From contig CAVVSF010000011.1 of assembly GCA_963750915.1 (NCBI GenBank), positions 620,001 through 684,000 on the forward strand: DNA of 64,000 bases. The letters are read 5' to 3'. Origin of the DNA: DATBJJ01 sp963750915. GTDB lineage: Bacteria; Acidobacteriota; Vicinamibacteria; Vicinamibacterales; 2-12-FULL-66-21. How positions within the stretch are numbered: the stretch's first letter is position 1; each line of letters starts with the position of its first letter. The notes beneath the pieces were generated by a model. It searched no databases and had not been told where the DNA came from. It saw only the letters and a program-made list of their open reading frames with translations. Both the position numbers and the translations under genes were made by a program. Positions 61,840 through 64,000 of the stretch are shown in pieces.

Positions 61840-64000
61840 ATGTCCGACCTCGTCAGGCTGGAAGAACATTTCGCGATCGTCGCCGACAGCGATCGCGCCG
61901 GGGCGCCTCGACGTGTGCTGAAGCACGGCGACACATTTGGGGTGTTCGACTTGCTTGGAAACGTCCTCGCCCTCGAGAACGGCGAGCACGGCCTCTACCA
62001 CGCAGGCACGCGGTTCCTGTCCCGCTTCGAGCTGCTGCTTGGCCGGAGGCGGCCGCTGCTCCTGAGCTCCACCATCAGCGAGGACAACGCGATCCTCGCC
62101 GTGGATCTCACCAATCCCGACGTTGTCCGTGACGACCACCTGCTGGTACCGCGCGGATCACTGCATGTGTTCCGCGCCCGGACGCTGTGGAATGGCCACA
62201 GCGTCGAGCGGATACGCCTCTCGAACCACTCGCGTCACCCGATCCAGACGCCGGTGGCGCTGCACTTCGATGCCGATTTCGCGGATCTTTTCGAGGTCCG
62301 AGGCACCCACCGCGAACGCCGCGGCACGCGCATCGTCGATGATGCGGCCGCCGATCACGTGGTGCTGCGCTACCAGGGGCTTGATCGCGTCGAGCGACGC
62401 ACGATCATTCGCTGGGACCGCGAGCCAGACCGCAACGAGAGCGGCGTTGTCGTGTTCTCCGTGACGCTGCAGCCTCAGCAGGCGACCGAACTGGAAATCG
62501 GGGTGACGTGCGAGGTCGGCGAGGTCTCGCTCGATAGCGTTCGCTACTCTGACGTCGTCGATAAAGCCAGGCACACCAACGCTCAACGCGAGGTCGGCGA
62601 CTGCCGCGTGGTGAGCTCGAACGAAAGCCTCAATCGCTGGATCAGCCGATCCGCCGCGGATTTGCGGATGATGCTGACCGACACGGCGTACGGGGTCTAT
62701 CCCTACGCAGGCATCCCGTGGTTCAGCACGCCGTTCGGCAGAGACGGAATCATCACCGCGCTCGAAACGTTGTGGGTGTCGCCGGACATTGCGCGGGGCG
62801 TGCTCAGCTTCCTCGCCGCGACCCAGGCGACGGAGCACAACGAGGCGCAGGATGCCGAGCCCGGCAAGATCCTGCACGAGATGCGCAGCGGCGAGATGGC
62901 CGTCCTCGGCGAAATTCCGTTCGGACAATATTACGGCAGCGCTGATGCGACGCCGTTGTTCGTCATGCTCGCGGCCGCCTACTTCGAGAGAACGGCCGAC
63001 CGCGAGTTCGTCGATCAGCTGTGGCCGCACGTGCTCGCCGCGCTCGAATGGATGCAAAGATTCGGCGATGCCGATGGGGACGGTTTCATCGAGTACGCCA
63101 GGCGCAGCCACACGGGGTTGATTCAGCAAGGCTGGAAAGATTCCCACGATTCGGTGTTCCACGCCGACGGGTCGCTCGCCCAGGCGCCAATTGCCCTCTG
63201 TGAGATTCAGGGATACGCATATCGGGCGTGGCACGGTGCGGCGACGCTGGCGAGGGCTCGCGGCGACCTGCGACAGAGTCGTGACTGGCGCGCCCGCGCC
63301 ATGCGGCTGCGCTCCCGTTTCGACGAGGCATTCTGGTGCGATGACATCGGTACGTTCGCGCTGGCGCTCGACGGCAACAAGCAGCCCTGCCGGGTCCGCA
63401 CGTCGAACCCGGGGCACTGCCTGTTCAGCGGGATTGCGACGGCGAAGCGGGCGCGGAAAGTCGCCGCTCAACTGATGGGCGATGGCATGTTCGCCGGCTG
63501 GGGCATCCGGACGGTGGCCGCGGGCGAGTCGCGCTACAACCCGATGTCGTATCACAACGGATCGATCTGGCCGCATGACAACGCAATCGTTGCCGCTGGC
63601 CTGAGCCGGTGCGGTTTCACCGATCGTGCCGCCCGCATCATGAGCGGCATGCTCGAACTCAGTCAGTCGGTCGACGGCCATCGGTTGCCGGAACTAATCT
63701 GTGGCTTTCATCGCCGCGGCGGCGAGTCTCCCACGCTCTATCCGGTCGCGTGTGTACCTCAGGCATGGGCGGCAGGCGCCGCATTCCTGCTGCTCGGCGC
63801 CTGCCTAGGTGTCGAGATTGATGCCGCTGCGCGTCGCGTCTGGTTCCGCCGGGCGATGCTGCCGGACGGTGTCGATTGGATTCGGTTCACGAACATCTCG
63901 GTCGTCGACGCGAGATTGGACCTGCTGCTCACGCGACATGCGCACGACGTCAGCATCCAGGTCCTGCGGCGTGAAGGTCACGTTCAGATTCTCACGGTGA
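61840..64000 (+). CDS. Glycogen debranching-type glucosidase (amylo-alpha-1,6-glucosidase), 3' partial
   Basis: At least 720 codons, open at the window end. Residues about 10-215 are an N-terminal debranching domain (LALENGEHGLYHAGTRFLSR, HSVERIRLSNHSRHPIQTPV). The rest is an (alpha/alpha)6 barrel with GIPWFSTPFGRDGIITALET, LIQQGWKDSHDSVFHADGS and PMSYHNGSIWPHDNAIVAAG. The Asp residues of GRDG and KDSHDS and the HNGSIWPHDN block are typical of this glucoamylase-like family. The ATG at 61840 was chosen because the domain begins right after it. It is co-transcribed with the glycosyltransferase 11 bp upstream. It may trim alpha-glucans or mannosyl/glucosyl glycerates; the exact linkage is not readable. 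Confidence 0.85.
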   Translation, partial: MSDLVRLEEHFAIVADSDRAGAPRRVLKHGDTFGVFDLLGNVLALENGEHGLYHAGTRFLSRFELLLGRRRPLLLSSTISEDNAILAVDLTNPDVVRDDHLLVPRGSLHVFRARTLWNGHSVERIRLSNHSRHPIQTPVALHFDADFADLFEVRGTHRERRGTRIVDDAAADHVVLRYQGLDRVERRTIIRWDREPDRNESGVVVFSVTLQPQQATELEIGVTCEVGEVSLDSVRYSDVVDKARHTNAQREVGDCRVVSSNESLNRWISRSAADLRMMLTDTAYGVYPYAGIPWFSTPFGRDGIITALETLWVSPDIARGVLSFLAATQATEHNEAQDAEPGKILHEMRSGEMAVLGEIPFGQYYGSADATPLFVMLAAAYFERTADREFVDQLWPHVLAALEWMQRFGDADGDGFIEYARRSHTGLIQQGWKDSHDSVFHADGSLAQAPIALCEIQGYAYRAWHGAATLARARGDLRQSRDWRARAMRLRSRFDEAFWCDDIGTFALALDGNKQPCRVRTSNPGHCLFSGIATAKRARKVAAQLMGDGMFAGWGIRTVAAGESRYNPMSYHNGSIWPHDNAIVAAGLSRCGFTDRAARIMSGMLELSQSVDGHRLPELICGFHRRGGESPTLYPVACVPQAWAAGAAFLLLGACLGVEIDAAARRVWFRRAMLPDGVDWIRFTNISVVDARLDLLLTRHAHDVSIQVLRREGHVQILTV

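Noticed and set aside
62158..63681. 507-codon minus-strand frame over the glucosidase
   Set aside because: Antisense shadow of a strongly supported coding sequence that continues to the window end.

Overview
The window reads as a high-GC chromosome fragment of an environmental Acidobacteriota, most likely of the Vicinamibacteria type. This is inferred from gene content, not from a marker gene. The signs are three ECF sigma factors of the acidobacterial kind, each next to a giant Ser/Thr kinase with a TolB/PD40 or TPR tail; an ABC permease of the acidobacterial duplicated orphan permease type; a DUF6797/cytochrome c protein; and Tat-exported sugar enzymes. Many genes that otherwise look complete carry one single-base frameshift. 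That suggests either a metagenome or long-read assembly with residual indels, or real decay. Both possibilities are kept open.

Layout. 1-10 kb: an SPFH/band-7 pair (first member frame-disrupted), a YpdA-like flavoprotein, a Tat-exported sugar isomerase/enolase-superfamily pair divergent from a DUF6797 c-type cytochrome, a small membrane protein and a frame-disrupted sulfatase. 10.1-13.5 kb: tRNA-Ala(GGC), a palindromic repeat, a broken GIY-YIG nuclease, a truncated serine recombinase and about 1.5 kb of apparently non-coding DNA with three long hairpins. 14-19.3 kb: an amidohydrolase stub, a beta-lactamase-fold hydrolase, a DUF418 membrane protein, a histone-H1-like glycine-zipper protein, a second GIY-YIG/recombinase relic and a secreted lipoprotein.

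19.5-44.7 kb is a signalling region. Sigma factor plus kinase (19.5-22.9); sigma factor plus three tandem kinases that arose by duplication (24.4-33.7); an orphan TPR kinase on the minus strand (34-36.3); TPR-like and secreted proteins and a frame-disrupted subtilase (36.6-41.3); and a minus-strand sigma factor plus TPR kinase (41.9-44.7). The sigma factors have a Thr-Ala-Leu-Val-His-Glu motif where ordinary ECF factors have an acidic patch, which fits activation by the partner kinase.

44.8-52 kb: a large secreted lipase-like hydrolase, a third repeat/GIY-YIG relic fused to the 3' end of a permease gene, an intact permease and an HAD phosphatase. 52-60.6 kb: DUF72, small hypotheticals, a co-oriented PHP (PolX-like)/DUF2071/LigD-polymerase group that suggests DNA repair, an SDR, a DUF2892-like protein and a RibD-like reductase. 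60.8-64 kb: a glycosyltransferase followed after 11 bp by a glycogen-debranching-type glucosidase that runs off the window.

The most unusual element is the recurring module [tRNA-3'-end-like CCACCA sequence]-[palindromic repeat]-[small GIY-YIG nuclease gene], seen in whole or part at 10.1, 18.2 and 47.4 kb. At two loci it abuts a serine recombinase truncated at nearly the same codon; at the third it abuts a truncated permease. It looks like a decayed, multi-copy mobile or recombination-prone cassette.
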